Assembly (NCBI GenBank): GCA_051294375.1
Contig: CM119268.1
Coordinates: 22,628,580 to 22,692,579 of the forward strand
DNA length: 64,000 bases
DNA from: Paraspadella gotoi
Lineage: Eukaryota; Chaetognatha
Direction: 5' to 3'
Made by a program: the position numbers and the translations under genes. Below are positions 29,730-47,310 of this stretch, in pieces (the first letter of the stretch is position 1; each line of letters opens with the position of its first letter). The notes below the pieces were generated by a model, which was not told where the DNA came from, did no database searches, and saw only the letters and a list, made by a program, of their open reading frames with translations.

Positions 29730-32541
29730 ATGCCCGGAAGAAGCGATCGATCGACGACGAAAATATTCGTTGGGAACTTGCCCGACCGTTACCCGGACAA
29801 CGACCTGCGCGAATTGTTCGAACAGTACGGGGAAGTCGCCGAGTGCGACGTCATCAAAAACTTTGCCTTCGTTCACTTCGTCAACGAGAATGAGGCGGAA
29901 GAGGCCGTCAAGGGGCTCAACGGCTCAGAGATCAAGGGCAAAAACATACGCGTCGAAATTTCGGAAAAAGTACGTGCGCGCGTCCGTTCGAACCGCAAAC
30001 TTTGTAACTGAGTATAAAGATATTAGATCTGCGCGTTCCTTTATTCCCTTCGAGATCTTCTCGCGTTTGTTTCGTACGTAAATGACGGCTTATATTCTTT
30101 TTGTTCCGCGTTGACGCAGAGCCGAGGCGGTCGAGGCGACGGTCATTCGCGCGGCACTAGCGGAGGTAGAACCGAAGGCGGATCCACTAAACTGTTCGTA
30201 GGTAAAAATCATCGCGTTTTCGTTGTCAGATAGTCAGTCGTTCGAAACCCGAAGACAACAAATTTAGTTCGATCCGGATTGTCGTCGTCGCCGCGTTTAA
30301 CACGACACTTCCCCCCCCGCTGCCCCCTCACCCTTTGCACTTTCCCTTCTCTCTCGTCGATGTCCCCCCCCCGAAAAAGGCAACTTACCCGACGGCTACC
30401 CGGACAACGCCCTCCGTGAGCTCTTCGAACAGTACGGGGAAGTGACGGAATGCGACGTCTTGAAAAACTTCGGGTTCGTTCACTTCAAGACGGCGGAGGA
30501 GGCGGAGCTGGCGAAGGACGGACTCGTTAACCACTCGATCGACGGAAAGAAGATCAGAGTCGAGAGTTCGGGTTCGGGTCGCGGCGGCGGCGGCACCACC
30601 GGAACCAAACTCTTCGTCGGTACGGGGAGGGGGAAGGATAGGGTTGAGGGGGCCGCCGTCTCGGTTTCCGCCAAAAGCGGAACTCTATTTATATTCATAA
30701 TTTACTTTAAACGTAAAAATTGAATTCCGCTCGATTGTCAGGCAACCTCCCCGATAATTTTCCTCCCGGCGAATTGCGCGCGATGTTCGAAAAATACGGC
30801 AAAGTCGTCGAGTGCGACATCATCAAACATTTTGCCTTCGGTAATTTTTTTTTTTTTTTTCACGTCAGGGACTTCGATAAGCTCATTTATTACTAAATGT
30901 TCTCTCTTACCTCGCACCCTTTCTTTGCTTCTTTCCCATTTTCTTTATTCCTCTTATTCTCTTTCTAATTCTTTTTCTCCCTTTTTGCATTTTCAAAACA
31001 TTTCATTACCTCTTTTCGTTTTCTTTTCTTTCGCTTTTCTTTCGCTTTTCTTTCGCTTTTCTTTCGCTTTTCTTCCTTCTTTCCCTCGACCGCGTAGTTC
31101 ACTTCGACAACCCGCGAGACGCGACCACAGCGAAGGACGCCCTCAACAACGTTCGCATCAAAGACCGAAACATTCGAGTCCAGGTTTCCAACACGGGAGT
31201 GAGACCCAAAGCGGGAATGGGAGACTCGGACGGCTGCTTTACGTGCGGCGAGCGAGGTAGGGATGACAGCGACGCCCTTCATAGTTCTATCTAAAAACAT
31301 TTTTTTCTCACCCTCTTCTATTATCCCTTTTCTTTTCCTCCCCCTAAATTCCTCAATCCTCTTTCCCCCTCCCACTCAAAAAAAAAGGCCACTGGAGTAA
31401 AGAGTGCCCTAACCAAGGCCGCGGCGGGCGCGGTGGCGGCGGCGGCGGCGGCAAGGACCGCGACACGTGCAACCGCTGCGGCGAGACAGGTCATTGGGCG
31501 CGGGATTGTCCGAAACCATCTGATTGGCGGCCGCGCGACTCAGGCCGGGACAGTCGCGACGGGCGTCGAAGCGGCTTCAACGACCGGAACGACCGGAACG
31601 GTGGCCGGGCAGATTTCGGCACCCGATCCGGGTTCGCGACGTCGGCGATGGGCGGCGCGTCTCTCGGCGTCGGGCCGCGCGACAACGTGAGCGCGATGGC
31701 CGGATTGGGGGCGCGCGGACTCGGCGGGCAACTCGGCGCCGGCTTGGCCGGTACGATGGGCGCGCCCATGGGAGGACCCATGGCCAGCGCCGGGGCGCCT
31801 ATGGGGGCCGCTCCCATGGGCGGCGGCATGGGCCTAAATATGGGTGGAGGCATGAGTGGACGAGATCCTTTTGCTCCCGTCCGGGATCCATACGGGGCGC
31901 CCCGACCGGATCCTTACGCAGTTCCTCAAAGGGACCCTTATGGACCACCTCGCGAACAAGCTTTCGGTATGCCGCAACAACGAGACCCGTACGGCTTACC
32001 CCCGAGGGACCTTCAGGCCGGTGGCGTGGCGGCGCAAACTCGCGACGCCTTCCGCGCCGCCACGGACCCTTTCGCCCGTGACGCGGGATACCCTCAGATG
32101 CGCGACCGTAGTCCTCTTAGGGCTCCTCCCAGCTCGCTTCCTTCCGATCCGTATTTCAGGCGCACGCCGCCGCGGTCGCTGGCGCCACCAAAGGAAGACC
32201 CGTACGGCCGAATGACCGGCGGTCGCGACATCTACGGCCAGAGCGCCATGGACGATCGCGGTTACGCCGGCACCGAGGCTATGGGACAGTTCCCATCTTC
32301 CTTGGGAGGCGCCGGCGCAGGGGCCGGCTTGCCTACGCGGTCCATCGAGGCGGACCGCTATGCCGGCCAGATGACGCACGAGGACATGAGCATGGGCAAC
32401 GGAGCCGCTAGGGGCGCGGTCGGGTATCCACCCGCTGTAGGGGGTCCTGCAGACAGAGGGATCGGCTTTGGCGCGCACTTGCCGCTCGCGGGAGACAGAG
32501 GCTTCGGAGCGCCGGCCTTCGGAGGCGCATTCGGACGTTAA
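29730..32541 (+). CDS. RNA-binding protein with three RRMs and two CCHC zinc knuckles (RBM4/Lark-like)
   Basis: Probable nuclear splicing or mRNA-regulating factor. Coding exons: 29730-29969, 30120-30201, 30380-30619, 30742-30840, 31098-31256, 31388-32541, about 660 residues. Each RRM begins with the RNP2 KIFVGNLPD or KLFVGNLPD and has the RNP1 form K(N/H)F(A/G)FVHF. They are very alike and of the RBM4/RBM14/Lark type. After RRM3 come two CCHC knuckles, CFTCGERGHWSKEC and CNRCGETGHWARDC. The long C-terminal exon is first Arg/Asp/Gly-rich, then Gly/Ala/Met-rich, then DPYG-rich repeats (RDPYGxP), which look disordered. RBM4/Lark proteins normally have two RRMs and one knuckle, so this is an expanded relative. 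RRM2 and RRM3 are both interrupted at the same place, within the Gly codon of KLFVG. Start: the ATG at 29730 follows an A-run; an upstream in-frame ATG at 29625 would lie in the leader intron. Confidence 0.9.
31021..31076. repeat. 11-bp CTTTTCTTTCG repeat in an RRM-gene intron
   Basis: Four to five tandem copies forming the polypyrimidine tract upstream of the exon at 31098. Confidence 0.9.
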
Positions 32542-34150
32542 AAGAGGAAAATAAGGGGGGGGGAGGGGGAATTGAATGGCGGCTCCTCCCTTCACCTTTT
32601 CCCCGCCCTCTCTCTCCGCTCCTTCTCGGATCTCTGCGCGCGCGCGTCCGCTACAACGACAACCCGGCCCACGAACTCGAAAAATTCTCTTTCTGCGCGG
32701 AAAAATCGACTTGCTGGAAAAATCAGTTTGTTTTATTGAAGGTTTCAATTTACTAGCTTTATCCACAGTTCGCTAAACTAGATTTAGTGATGGAAGGAAA
32801 TGAATTTTTTTTCCTACTTAGAAAATTAAATCTTTTTACAATTATATTCTAATTATGACCGTAGATTTGAAAATGGTTGATGGAAACACCACACGCGAGC
32901 GAAACCGGAAAATTTATCGCTTTTTTAGCCCGTTTATTTTTTCTATAATTGTATACGTCGTCTATAGGAAAGGGTACCGTAATATACCCAAACACTGTAA
33001 CATTTATGGCATAGCATAAACAAAAACAGAAACTTCGTCTCTCTCTCTCTTCAGAACTTTCTCCGGATAATTAATCTCGTCGTATAATCCAGTCGCAATC
33101 CTTTGTACTACCGCCCGTCTTCAAGCCGAGTCTTTGATTCCGTTTTTGTGCGTCTTTGTCTAATTATAATCGATTTATTTTTTTTTTATTTTTGATCCGG
33201 GCTCCGGTATGCTTTTTTTTTTGTCAATGCGCGACGCGTTATTGAACGAAAAAAATTGGTAAAATTATATGAGAGGTTTTTCTTTACACAAAAACACACG
33301 CGTACTTTTTTGTCTCTCTCTCTCTTACAACCGACTTTATTACGTAGTAATCCGTCGTCATTCCGTTTACGAATTGTATATCTCGCCCATCGAAGTTTCT
33401 CGATTTCTTCCTATAATTTTTTTTTTTCCTTAATTTTTTTTCCGATCGATATTTGTCATCGTCACGTGACTCCGCGCGATCGCTCGCCCGTCATTTAATC
33501 TTAACAGTAAATATAACTTCCCTCGTGCCTCGTCGAACGCTTAACCATTCGTCCTTCGGCCTTAATTTAAACTTTAAAAAAAAAAAGGATCTTCAGAAAA
33601 CCAATTCATCTTTCGTCCCTAAATATCTCGAGCGTGCGCGGTGTAAGGACGCTCCACTGTCTTCAGCGACGTTAGCGATTTCGACTTCTTTCATCTTCGC
33701 GTTCGTGATTTCGTCGCTTCCGCCGTGAGACGCGTTCTTAGACTCGCGTTCTTTCATCTCTACCCTCGCCCCTTTATTCGTGACTTCTGTTCGTCGGCGG
33801 AATCGAGATAGCGGGAATCGTTTCGTTGACACGCCCCAAGTAAGTCGTCAGATCTTCAACTGCGTTCGTTTCTCCGTATTTAAGATATTCTCGGTTAGAC
33901 GAAAGGGAAAAAAGCCCGTGTTGAGACTCGCCGGAAACTTGCAGTCCATCTCCCTAATTTTAAACAATTTTGAGGCCTTTTAAATTCCCCTAAAGCCTAA
34001 TATAGACGTAGGGTACTAACCGAGAACGGACAATAAGCTACGACGAACGTTTTTTAGTATTTCATCGGTCTCCAAGGATTTATCAACTCTCTCCAACCCC
34101 CTTTCTCCCTCCCTTTTCCCCAACAAAGACATTCCCCCACGCTTTCGAAG
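32542..34150. other. 3' flank of the RRM gene and promoter side of PSMC6
   Basis: No further gene seen. Presumably holds the 3' UTR of the RRM gene and the PSMC6 promoter/5' UTR. Sequence is AT-rich with several T-runs. Short open frames here have no family resemblance. Confidence 0.5.
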
Positions 34151-39379
<5,229 letters not shown>

Positions 39380-39907
39380 AAAAAACTCTCTCCTATCTGG
39401 TGCCATTTCGCGATTCCATCTTTCGACAAAGATAACGAATGAAAGAAAAAAAAAACAATCTCTAGATTCATTTTGGAAGTAATGTTGCCCTCTTTTTTTT
39501 AATTAGCGCCATGTTACTTGAGGCCGGCTTGACTGTGATGAGATGTTTCCGATGATTCTCTCTTTCATAAACGTCTTCTCTCGATTTTTTTTACTTCAGA
39601 ATCTCTTGTATGGAAAGATTCCGTAGACAGATACGTTAACGATGTAAAAGTTAACTAGCAATCCGAATTAGCAAATTCCATTCGAAACTTTTTCGAGGAA
39701 AAAAAAATATTTGAACACGGGGGGGGAAAAACAGAAATTGGGCATGCGGTAACTTAACGGAATATTCGAATAGTCGTCCTACTTCAAGAAATGTAATTTA
39801 CGTGACAGTTATTTTATTATTATTTGTCGTTAAATATGGGAAGGAGAATTTAAAAGTATTCTCTCGAGTTAAAATTTTGGATTAGCTGGAAAGTCGTGTC
39901 TACATGG

Positions 39908-40182
39908 ATGAGTGCAATGGAGATCGAAGGTGAGAAGCCAACCATGTCGTTTTACTAGCTTAACCCACTATTCCTAATATCCGAAAATATATGTATTAAT
40001 GTGTGTGAAGGACAAGATGTTTAATCCCTGAGCTATGTTTCTCAGGCGGGAACTCTCCCCCTCCTCTTGGGGATGGGATCAAGTTGGTGCGGTTGACTCT
40101 TAATAACGGGGAAGGTGAAAATGTGAACGCCGCCGCCGAGGAAGGTGAAAAAAAGATGGCGGGGTGGGAGAGAGAATGGTGA
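39908..40182 (+). CDS. Candidate two-exon small protein (about 52 aa)
   Basis: ATG at 39908 reads MSAMEIEG to a consensus donor (GAAG|GTGAGA). A 116-nt intron ends TTTCTCAG at 40045, and the second exon continues in phase (GNSPPPLGDGIKLVRLTLNN, then acidic) to a TGA at 40180-40182. The phase match, donor and acceptor are good, but the protein is not recognised and could arise by chance. Confidence 0.3.
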
Positions 40183-41427
40183 ATGAGCGAGGGGAAAGAA
40201 TTATGTATTTAACCAACAAGGAGGTTTTAAATATCGTCCGAGGATGAAGATTAAAATTCTCTTTCTACTCAAAAAAAAAGTAATTATAAGAAATTGATTT
40301 AATGGCGAACTCTTCACTCAGTTTTTTTTTATTATTAATTAAATTTCTCGGGGTTTTTCATTCAAAGAGGTGAATCGTCCTTGGAGAGTTTATAAAGCCC
40401 AAGTCCAAAAGCCAAAGAATCTTCACAAAACCGGGAGGGAGAACAAGGAAGACGCTTCCAGGTTCTTCCGTCACCCCCCCCCCATTTTCCTCTTTGCGTC
40501 ATCCGGTTATTTAGCTGTTGCCCGTACGCCTCCCTCGTAATGGGTGTGGGTTGAGGTATGAGGTTAAAGTGCGAGTAGAGATGTGGCACAGAGATGTGGC
40601 ACAGAGGCTCAAATTATAAGCACCACCCTGCAAAATTTCCTAACTCATTCGCCCAGCCAATCTAGTAGGTGAGAGCTAATACGTTTGAGAGAGTCTGAAA
40701 AAAATATAGGAAGGTAAGAAAAAGCTAAACAAGGAAAAAAAGGAATAAAGGTAGGGGTAGCCCAAATCAATGGGGTGAGTCAAAAATTTAGAGCCAGTAC
40801 ATGCTCACACGAATATTTATACATTTTTAAGAATACTTTCTATGGACAAAAAAATTCTATTATGGCTCTATACCCTAGTAATTAATTTATTAATATTTAT
40901 TTATATATAGGAAAGGATTAAAAATGTTTTTAATTTTTTAATTTTAAGACCAGATTCAGATAGCTCATAAAAAGTTGTCTACATTTGTTTATATTTTTAT
41001 GATAAGTGTGTCAAAAATTAGAAAAACCGTAAAAAATCATCATCATCTTTCAATGATTTTATTAGTTTTTTTATATTTTTACTTAGAAAACGTAAGAATT
41101 TTTAAAAGCTGTAATTATACTTAATTAACTTTTTATGCTCTATCAGAATCTATCAAAAAATTTTAAGATTTAAAAATTAATTAGGCTAGTACCTTCAGAA
41201 TAAAGCATTTTTGACAAAAAATATTTTAATACCATAATCTATGCTCATGATAGATTATTTAACGCTGTATAGATGGTTTGATAGATAGATAGTGTATACA
41301 TTAGCATTTAAATTTCATCGGCTGTGGCTAACAAAGGAAAAAAAAAGTAAATAATTCTACAAGAGGCAAAGGATTAAAAAGAACAAAAAAGTAAAGTTAA
41401 ATTAATTTGAGTTTCCAGACTCTGATG

Positions 41428-41679
41428 ATGTTGGTATTCGTTATTACTCACGCCCTCCGTCCCCAGACTCTGTCCGCCGGCCCCAGCCCCGCCTAAAAAC
41501 TTGACGCCCATTCCCAAGTACGCCTTCTGTTCCCACGCGCGAATGACGCGGGCGCCGCCGCCGCTGCCGCCACCACCACAGCCACGCGAGAAGAGCGCGG
41601 CGCCGCCGCGTGCCGCGCCGAACAAGTCCGTTTCGGCTTCTCAGGCGGCTGCGGCGATGCTCAGCATCTCTTCAAACAG
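41428..41679 (+). other. GC-rich coding-like island, possibly an upstream SSUH2-gene exon
   Basis: An isolated 250-bp GC-rich stretch in AT-rich DNA. The plus frame is open and Pro/Ala-rich (MTRAPPPLPPPPQPREKSAA, then NKSVSASQAAAAMLSISSN) and ends at AACAG|GTTCCA in a phase that could join the SSUH2-like exon at 43339. The minus frame, FSRGCGGGGSGGGARVIRAW and so on, also ends at a GTGAGT donor but has an in-frame TGA near its start. Strand and function are unresolved. Confidence 0.3.
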
Positions 41680-43338
41680 GTTCCATTAAATCATCGGCGG
41701 AGTTGAAAGGACTATCACCAAGAATCTAAAAGCCTTTGAAATTATTTCATCCAATATAAAAAATATATAGTGATTCAATAAATAAGCTATCATGCCCCTG
41801 ACTTCGGGCCAGCCAGTTTTCAATCACTCACTCTAGTTCTCTGAACTGTTAACGTACGACAACGAAATCGAATACTCAACATAGTTTTTATTATATACGC
41901 ATGTGCATAATTGTGCATATGTAAATGTGTCAATATTAGGTCATCAAACCGAAAGAATAAAGCGACGGAACCCGAGGGCCGCGGTGACCGCACCGTTTCG
42001 TTCTTGGTACCGAAAGCAGACGGCCGATTTGGCTTTTCGGAAAGGTGATCATTGGAATATTTATTTTCTTTCATCACATAGTTCTTAGTGAAACAAAAAG
42101 CTTTTAAATTATATAATATATATATTATATAAATATGAGTGAGTGAAAGCATTTTTATACAAACTTTTGACGGGATGCTCGTGTAATGCTGTCAAACGAA
42201 ATACTAGAATTCTTCACAAAAGCATTTGGGCTTATTTTTACATTCGCTGACCGGGATTTTGCGGTGATAAAGATAGAGTTTTGATGGAATCGTGCAAGTG
42301 AAAATGAGTTTTAATGAAAAAAACAAAAGTCACATTTACTTTAATTTTATTAATCTAATCTTTTTCTCACAGATAAAATTATTAATTGCCCCGTGAGCCA
42401 AATCCGATGATATGAAAGAAACCATTGCCGTACTTTATTGAGATGAGATAGACTTACTCAGACTTTTTTAAATGATAAATATCTACTTGACGTTTTTTGT
42501 GTATAAATTTTATTTTAATCAATTATCATTAACAACTTCAAATCTATTTTCTCACAAAGATGATAAAATCGCCAAATTGTTGGCAAATCGTATTTGTTAA
42601 AAATCGAGTGCAATGAACAAGTTTTTAAGGCAGTGTTACAGATATATTGGTGTTTTTTTGCCCACTATTAAGTCCATAAACCTTTTGATTCCTGAGAGAA
42701 TGAAGCTCTAGCCTTTATTCAAATAATTTTAGCTGGCTGATGAAGCAATTTCTAAGACTGCTTTTTTGTGCTAAAAGATTATTGGCAAGACGAAGATGTT
42801 TATTCACTTCCTATAATTAGCTTGTCCTATATTGAAAAACTAAAGTTTTTTACCTTAATTTTTCAAGAAAAATCTGTTCGAGAAGAGAGGATATTCCTTA
42901 GCTATTCTTAGGTTCCAACCTGTAAATTTTTTTTTTTTTTTGCTTTTTTAGAACTAAAAAGGTTTGTAAGCAGAAACCAAAGTTATGAGCATTCGACTTT
43001 TGTAATAATAAAAAATTAGAGCTGCTTTTGGACAAGGTTTTTTGCTTCATGTAGAAGAATTTTTTCTAGCGATGTCAAGTTTTTGTACTGGCTTTGATAG
43101 CATTTTGAGAATGTTTTAAAGCTTTTTAAAGCGATGTTTTGAACTTTTTAAAAACGTCAATAATTTTTTTTTCAATTGGTGTTATAAAATTTTATAATTG
43201 GCGTATAGTTTACGTATAATTAATTTTTCTTTCGTATCATCGGATTTTGGCTGACGGGGGTAGCTAATTTGTTAAGTTGATTGACTGATCGATAGGTTTT
43301 TTTTTTCAGAATTTATTAAGAAATCTGTAATGGTTCAG

Positions 43339-46300
43339 TTTGCCAGATCCAGAGATTCGAAAGACTTTCAAAGTTTGGTTGTGGAGGCGATCGGGATTTA
43401 AACACTACGACGTTCTTCGCGAGTTGAAGATCGAATCGGTTATCGAACGGCATCGATACAGGTCCTCAGCGCCAAGCATTTGCAGTAGCATTGCATGCAG
43501 TTAGCATTGCAGTAGCATTTGCGGCCTTGCTCAATTTTTTTGATGTCTGTAGAGTTTGGGATTTAAAGAAAAGAAGAAACGATTAATCATTCATTGAAAG
43601 ACTTTATACAAAAGGCTTCATATTAGAAAATGCGCTTTCTATATTTCGAGCCCGGAATCAGTTCCGAGGAAACTACCGGACCAAAATGGATGAAATTTCG
43701 GAGAGGTAGTGTCAATGATGCTAATAGAACTATCGAGGCGATTTTCCAAATTCAACCCCTGCGCTGAGATACGGGGCCCTGAAAATGAACTAAAATTTAT
43801 CAAAATCGGTTCAAAAACCCTTTTTTTACCACAATAAAGACGATCTATATCTTAAGTGTCTTGGATGCAACATTTTTTTCCCCTCCTGAAAAACAATTTT
43901 TTTCCCATTTTTAGCCTCACAGGAGGCCTGTATCTCGACTCAGGAGAGGCATATCAAAAAGGGCCCCGACAGTTCTATTTGCATCGCCATAAGGGCCTCT
44001 GCTTACGATCCTCGCNNNNNNNNNNCTGGGCTCGAAAAATCGAAAGAGAATTTTTTAATACGAAGCCTTCTGTCGTATGTATATATAATAATGATAATAG
44101 TTAATGTTTCTCGTCATTCGTCTTCCACGTATTTTCCGCCATCCCAACCGGGGCAACCCCTCCCCCCCCCACCACCATTTCTTTTCCCTCAGATACAAGT
44201 TGGAATCTTTCATGGAAAGACGCAGCGCTCAGTGGATCAAATTTCCCTACCACGGTCAGTGAGGGTTCTTGACCCGTTTGGCCCTCGTATCGAAGTGACG
44301 TGACGCTCTTCGTCGACGCAGGCGACGGTACCGACGGTCCGGAGAGCCCCGCCCCCGCCCCCGTTTTGGGTCCGTGGGAATTCGAAAGAGGCCCAACGAA
44401 CGGGACGCTTTGGGAGAACGAAGCCGTTGTGGTACCTATTTTCAAGTTTTCTTTTATTCTTATTATGGGAAATGGTCTCAGTTTTCGTCTTTGTCTCTCT
44501 CTCTCTCTCTCTCTTTCTCAAACTCTTTCTCCTTTTCTCTCGTCTCTCTCTTCTCTCTCTCTAATTCGATACAGATTCCGGTCGCCGGAACGGAAATGGT
44601 CCGCCCTGCACCGCGTGCGACGGGAAGGGTTGGGCATTTTGCTGGAAATGCGACCAGGTTCTTTCACCAATCATCATCTTCTTTCACCAATCACCATCTT
44701 TCTTTCACCAATCACCATCTTTCTTTCACCAATCACCATCTTTCTTTCACCAATCATCATCTTTCTTTCACCATCATATCTTTCTTCATCAATCTCTTCT
44801 TTCACCAATCATCATCTTTCTTTCACACAATCATCATCTTTCTTTCATCAATCACCATCTTTCTTTCACAATCATCATCTTTCTTTCACCAATCACCATC
44901 TTTCTTTCACCAATCATCATCTTTCTTTCACCAATCATCATCTTTCTTTCACCAATCACCATCTTTCTTTCACCAATCACTCATGCTTGCTTTCACCATC
45001 TAATTCACTCTCCTCATTCTCTCTGCGATTATCTCCTCAGGCTGGAAAATATTTGTGTTATTGGTGCGACGGGAAGGGCGGGTTTTACGATGGAGAGGGA
45101 CACTGGAAGTATTGCTGGACATGCAGGGGAATCGGTAAGGACATTGTCCCCCCCCTTACCCGAGGAATTTTCGGTTGAAAGAAATAATCCTTGAACTAAA
45201 TGAAGATCGTTCTGATGCAATTTATTCTTGGCATAAGTGAAAAGAGCCCAAATCCCCATCCTCTCCCCCTCCCCGCCAGGCGTGGTCTATTGCACGGTCT
45301 GCAAAGGTTTCTCCAAGATCGTCTGTCCGTATTGCGAGGGATTTTTCGAAGTTAAGTTCTTCATTCTGCTTAAGATCGAGTTTTTCTCCAAAGTCAGCAA
45401 GTATTACTACGAAGAGGTCAAGACCGACGTTCCTCTGCAAAAGAAAAGGTCAGTTTTTACTTTTATATATTATTTATTGTGATCGAAATTTAGAAACTTA
45501 CTTTTCGCGATCGTCTTTCTTTTATTGGCTTTCTCTCGTGTCTTCTCTTTTCTTCTCTTTCTTTCTTCTCTTTTCTTATCTTATTCTCTTCTATTCTCTC
45601 ATCTTCCTCCCTCGTTCTCTTTTTTCCCCTTCTCTATTCTTTCCTCCTTTTCTTTTTCTTCTTCTTTTCTCTTCCCTCCTCTTTTCCCTTCTTTTTTTAC
45701 CTTCCCCCCCCCCCTGCCGCCACGTAGAAGTGGACGGGGTGTCGGAGCGGGAGCGGGAAACGGATCTTCGAACAAGAAAACACCACCGTGGCTCCCTTGT
45801 CCAACTTCGACGTCCCCGATCTCAATTTGGCTTCGAAAAGGTTTTCTACTTCCTAACACGTGGAGCGACTCTCTAAGTCACGTTGTCGGTCGGTCGGTCG
45901 GTAATGTCTGTACGTCGGTCTGTCCACTTACGTTAAAAGACGAAATGCTCATAACTCACCTATACTTGGTTGCTCATTTGTTAAGAAGGGGAAAAACCGT
46001 CAAATCTAAGTGACTGCTAACGCCGCCTTTAGGAAATCCTAAACTATAAAGAATATAAGACAGGATTCTGATGCAGCACGTGTCATAAATATACGGGCTA
46101 TGAAAGTTATTAGTTAAAACTTGGTAGAATGGTAAGCACTTTTGTACTAAATGCTACTTTTGCAAATGTTTCAAACTTGTGTAGTTACGTCACATAATCA
46201 CAAAGTAATTGCGGCATATTTCCGTGTAATGTCTGGTTGTTTGATATGAAACTTTTTCAGAGTAGTGATCAACCATAACGCAATTGTTATACATAAATTT

Positions 46301-46999
46301 CCTAGTCATGAAGTCATGTGATCACAGGGAAATACACGCTAAAAAGAAAGTCACTGCGGCGAAACACATTGAATGGACCGATCTTGTTCAATTATAGTTT
46401 TACATTTTCTTTGTGTTTATTCGTTTTTTTCCTTTATTTTTTCGTTTCCCATTTAATTTTTAACGTCTCTTTTCTCTCACTCATTTTCGTTTCATCGCCG
46501 TTTTCTCATTACAATTCACATCTTACAACTTCTCGCAGTTTCATGCACAAACACGAGAATCCTCAACAGGGTCTTCGCATTCATCACCAGCGCCACTCGT
46601 GGACGTCATTCCCATCTACCAAATAACGCGCTCGTGGAAAGACAACCGGTTGTCGATCCCTGTAAGTCAGTCGGTCAGTCATATTAACCCGATCGTCCGC
46701 CGAATTCAGTTTCAATTTGGATCTACGGTCAAGAGAATCACCGGAAAATCTTCTTTCCCGACGCTGACGAGGTTCTTCCCCTCGAAAAGCCTGTTGCCGC
46801 CTTTGAGCGCCTGAAGGAGGTTCCACCAAGATCTTCCAGAGTCGCGACGCCGATCGTCGCTAGAATATCTTCTGGTTATTCCCTCTCGAGCCGTTCAAAG
46901 CCGATCGGCGGGGAAAAAAAGGCGGAAAGCCGGAGGCTGTCGCTCCTTTTGCCGATCGAGAGAAAAGAGAACTCCCAGCGGCGAAACATACTTTCATGA
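43339..46999 (+). CDS. SSUH2-like: SSUH2-like protein, copy 1 (CxxC zinc-finger repeats), frame broken
   Basis: Homologue of vertebrate SSUH2, a protein of poorly known function with DnaJ-like CxxCxGxG repeats. Exons: 43339-43461 (LPDPEIRKTFKVW, LRELKIESV), 44193-44254 (YKLESFMERRSAQW), 44322-44431, 44575-44657 (CTACDGKGWAFCWKCD), 45041-45134 (CYWCDGKGGFYDGEG, CWTCRG), 45280-45448 (YCTVCKGFSKIVCPYCEG, then FILLKIEFFSKV), 45728-45840 (GKRIFEQENTTVAPLSNFDV, LASKR), 46539-46661 and 46710-46999 (FSIWIYGQENHRKIFFPDAD). The order of Cys pairs and the LESF, LASKR and IYG landmarks follow SSUH2. Copy 1 lacks one C in the 44575 exon, one A in the 45280 exon, and bases in the 46539 exon, each breaking the frame; copy 2 is intact there. 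The last exon is intact only here. The N-terminus is unplaced. Confidence 0.8.
43612..44085. mobile_element. Fold-back repeat in the first SSUH2-like intron
   Basis: AAGGCTTCATATTAGAAAATGC...TTTCGAGCC at 43612 is repeated in reverse complement at the right end (GGCTCGAAAAATCGAAAGAG...GAAGCCTT, 44035-44072). The inner parts (TGCTAATAGAACTATCGAGG against GCAAATAGAACTGTCGGGCC on the other strand) also match. Non-coding; MITE-like. A copy lies in the inverted block near 54480-54960. The 10-N gap interrupts it here. Confidence 0.7.
44016..44025. other. Assembly gap (10 N)
   Basis: Ten N. The inverted copy at about 54535-54575 has about 40 bp of ordinary sequence at this point, so the true gap length is not ten. 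Confidence 1.
44658..45003. repeat. TTTCACCAATCAYCATCTTTC minisatellite
   Basis: About fifteen copies of a unit of about 21 bp in an SSUH2-like intron, starting immediately after the donor of the CTACDGKGW exon. The same array appears reversed at 53619-53911 and as a two-unit remnant at 56169-56212. Serine/phenylalanine/isoleucine open frames across it are artefacts. Confidence 0.97.
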
Positions 47000-47254
47000 T
47001 TTTTTCTCTCCTATATTTTTCTCTGGTCGCATCCGAAAAAAAAAGGCACAATATTTATATATTTTAATGAGTTTTATTCTTTATTAGGGTAAAAAAAATT
47101 GAGGAAAAAAATAGTTATTCGTTTTCCATGATGTTAGAGAAGGAGAAGTTTGACGTTTAGAAAACTTTTGAGATCCTCGCTCATCTTTCTCTTCCGCTTT
47201 TTCAATCGGCTTTTCGCTTCTTTCCACTTTGCCCAACTTTCAAATTTCTCCAAA

Positions 47255-47293
<39 letters not shown>

Positions 47294-47310
47294 AAAGCCC
47301 TCTCTCCTCT

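Larger units (their letters stand above)
39380..42382. other. Intergenic region downstream of PSMC6
   Basis: Mostly AT-rich. It includes the PSMC6 3' UTR, one weak small-ORF candidate (39908-40182) and one GC-rich coding-like island (41428-41679). Nothing else supported. Confidence 0.5.
42383..44680. repeat. Duplicated block A (direct copy)
   Basis: Begins at TTGCCCCGTGAGCC and runs through the first SSUH2-like exons to the minisatellite. The same sequence appears in reverse complement at 53619-56168. Differences are mostly single-base homopolymer indels. Includes a 10-N gap (44016-44025) that the inverted copy bridges with real sequence. Confidence 0.9.

Noticed and set aside
31433-32766. 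Overlapping frames on both strands of the last RRM-gene exon
   Set aside because: High GC content keeps other frames open; only the frame with the CCHC knuckles and DPYG repeats joins the upstream exons.
44658-45003. CRISPR-like array
   Set aside because: Units are directly tandem with no unique spacers, in a eukaryotic intron; it is a minisatellite.
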